Of a stretch of 64,000 bases of DNA, positions 63,900-64,000 are shown piece after piece. Under the pieces are notes generated by a model. The model was given only the letters and a program-made list of their open reading frames with translations. It did not search any database and was not told the DNA's origin. Location: positions 186,001-250,000 of the forward strand of contig CAVQOB010000010.1 in assembly GCA_963714325.1 (NCBI GenBank), written 5' to 3'. Within the stretch, counting starts at the first letter, position 1. Every line of letters begins with the position of its first letter. This stretch comes from CAVQOB01 sp963714325 (lineage in GTDB: Bacteria; Pseudomonadota; Alphaproteobacteria; Rhizobiales; Hyphomicrobiaceae). The translations under genes and the position numbers were made by a program.

Positions 63900-64000
63900 C
63901 GGGCGCCCCAGTCGGAGCCCCGCCCTGACGATCGGCGAAAGATCCGCTGGTACAATCCGATCAGCCCGTCGGGGGCGCCGACGACAAAGAGAACCAGCAT
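63896..64000 (-). CDS. livM: Branched-chain amino acid ABC transporter permease LivM, C-terminal end (partial)
   Basis: The last 34 codons and stop are seen; the gene continues past the right edge. VLFVVGAPDGLIGLYQRIFR matches the end of LivM permeases, after the last membrane helix. Being in frame and overlapping livG (ATGA) confirms one operon. Confidence 0.8.
   Translation of the reverse strand: MLVLFVVGAPDGLIGLYQRIFRRSSGRGSDWGAR

Overview
The window is a chromosomal segment of a GC-rich alphaproteobacterium, probably in or near the Hyphomicrobiales/Rhodospirillales. The basis is the fused str-S10-spc-alpha ribosomal superoperon with adk after secY, a one-helix SecE, a short-lid adenylate kinase, the order tuf / tRNA-Trp / secE / nusG, and a Do-like protease beyond rplQ. 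I cannot name the genus. Almost everything is on the minus strand; only purB, a Uma2-like gene and one small secreted protein are on the plus strand.

Layout. (1) Positions 1-15795: a surface-polysaccharide cluster read right to left. It holds an initiating polyprenyl-phosphate sugar transferase, an acyltransferase with an SGNH-like tail, an AsnB-type amidotransferase, six glycosyltransferases (one cut by the left edge), an O-antigen ligase/polymerase-like membrane protein, and a Wzm/Wzt ABC exporter whose ATPase has a C-terminal glycan-recognition-like domain. The start/stop overlaps suggest one transcription unit. Its left end looks less GC-rich than the rest (61 G/C in the first 120 bases, hand count). 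(2) 16191-27271: housekeeping and accessory genes: a DadA-like oxidase, purB, a Uma2-like nuclease fold, two small GlsB/YeaQ-type membrane proteins, a Bcr/CflA-like transporter, a biotin-dependent carboxylase alpha subunit, a small secreted protein, a DUF3592-like protein, a DegP/DegQ-like protease and an ankyrin protein. (3) 27398-46952: rplQ-rpoA-rpsK-rpsM-adk-secY-rplO-rpmD-rpsE-rplR-rplF-rpsH-rpsN-rplE-rplX-rplN-rpsQ-rpmC-rplP-rpsC-rplV-rpsS-rplB-rplW-rplD-rplC-rpsJ-tuf-fusA-rpsG-rpsL (transcribed right to left), with a near-consensus promoter upstream of rpsL. (4) 47361-59760: rpoC, rpoB, rplL, rplJ, rplA, rplK, nusG, secE and tRNA-Trp. (5) 59876-64000: a YbjQ-like gene, a small secreted protein, a second tuf copy followed by a duplicated tuf 3' tail, and the branched-chain amino acid ABC genes livF, livG and the end of livM.

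The most unusual signals concern elongation factor Tu. Both tuf copies encode the same protein, whose switch I/effector segment is about five residues longer than the canonical bacterial one and lacks the usual R-G-I-T-I string (the Mg-binding Thr appears to be kept), while EF-G next door keeps R-G-I-T-I. The two genes differ at one synonymous base that I could find, and a 35-base copy of the tuf 3' end lies 50 bases beyond tuf2, which looks like a recombination scar. Ribosomal proteins L5 and L15 carry long Lys/Ala/Gly-rich extensions. The AsnB-type protein has a degenerate pyrophosphate-binding loop. No rRNA, CRISPR array, insertion sequence or prophage was seen.
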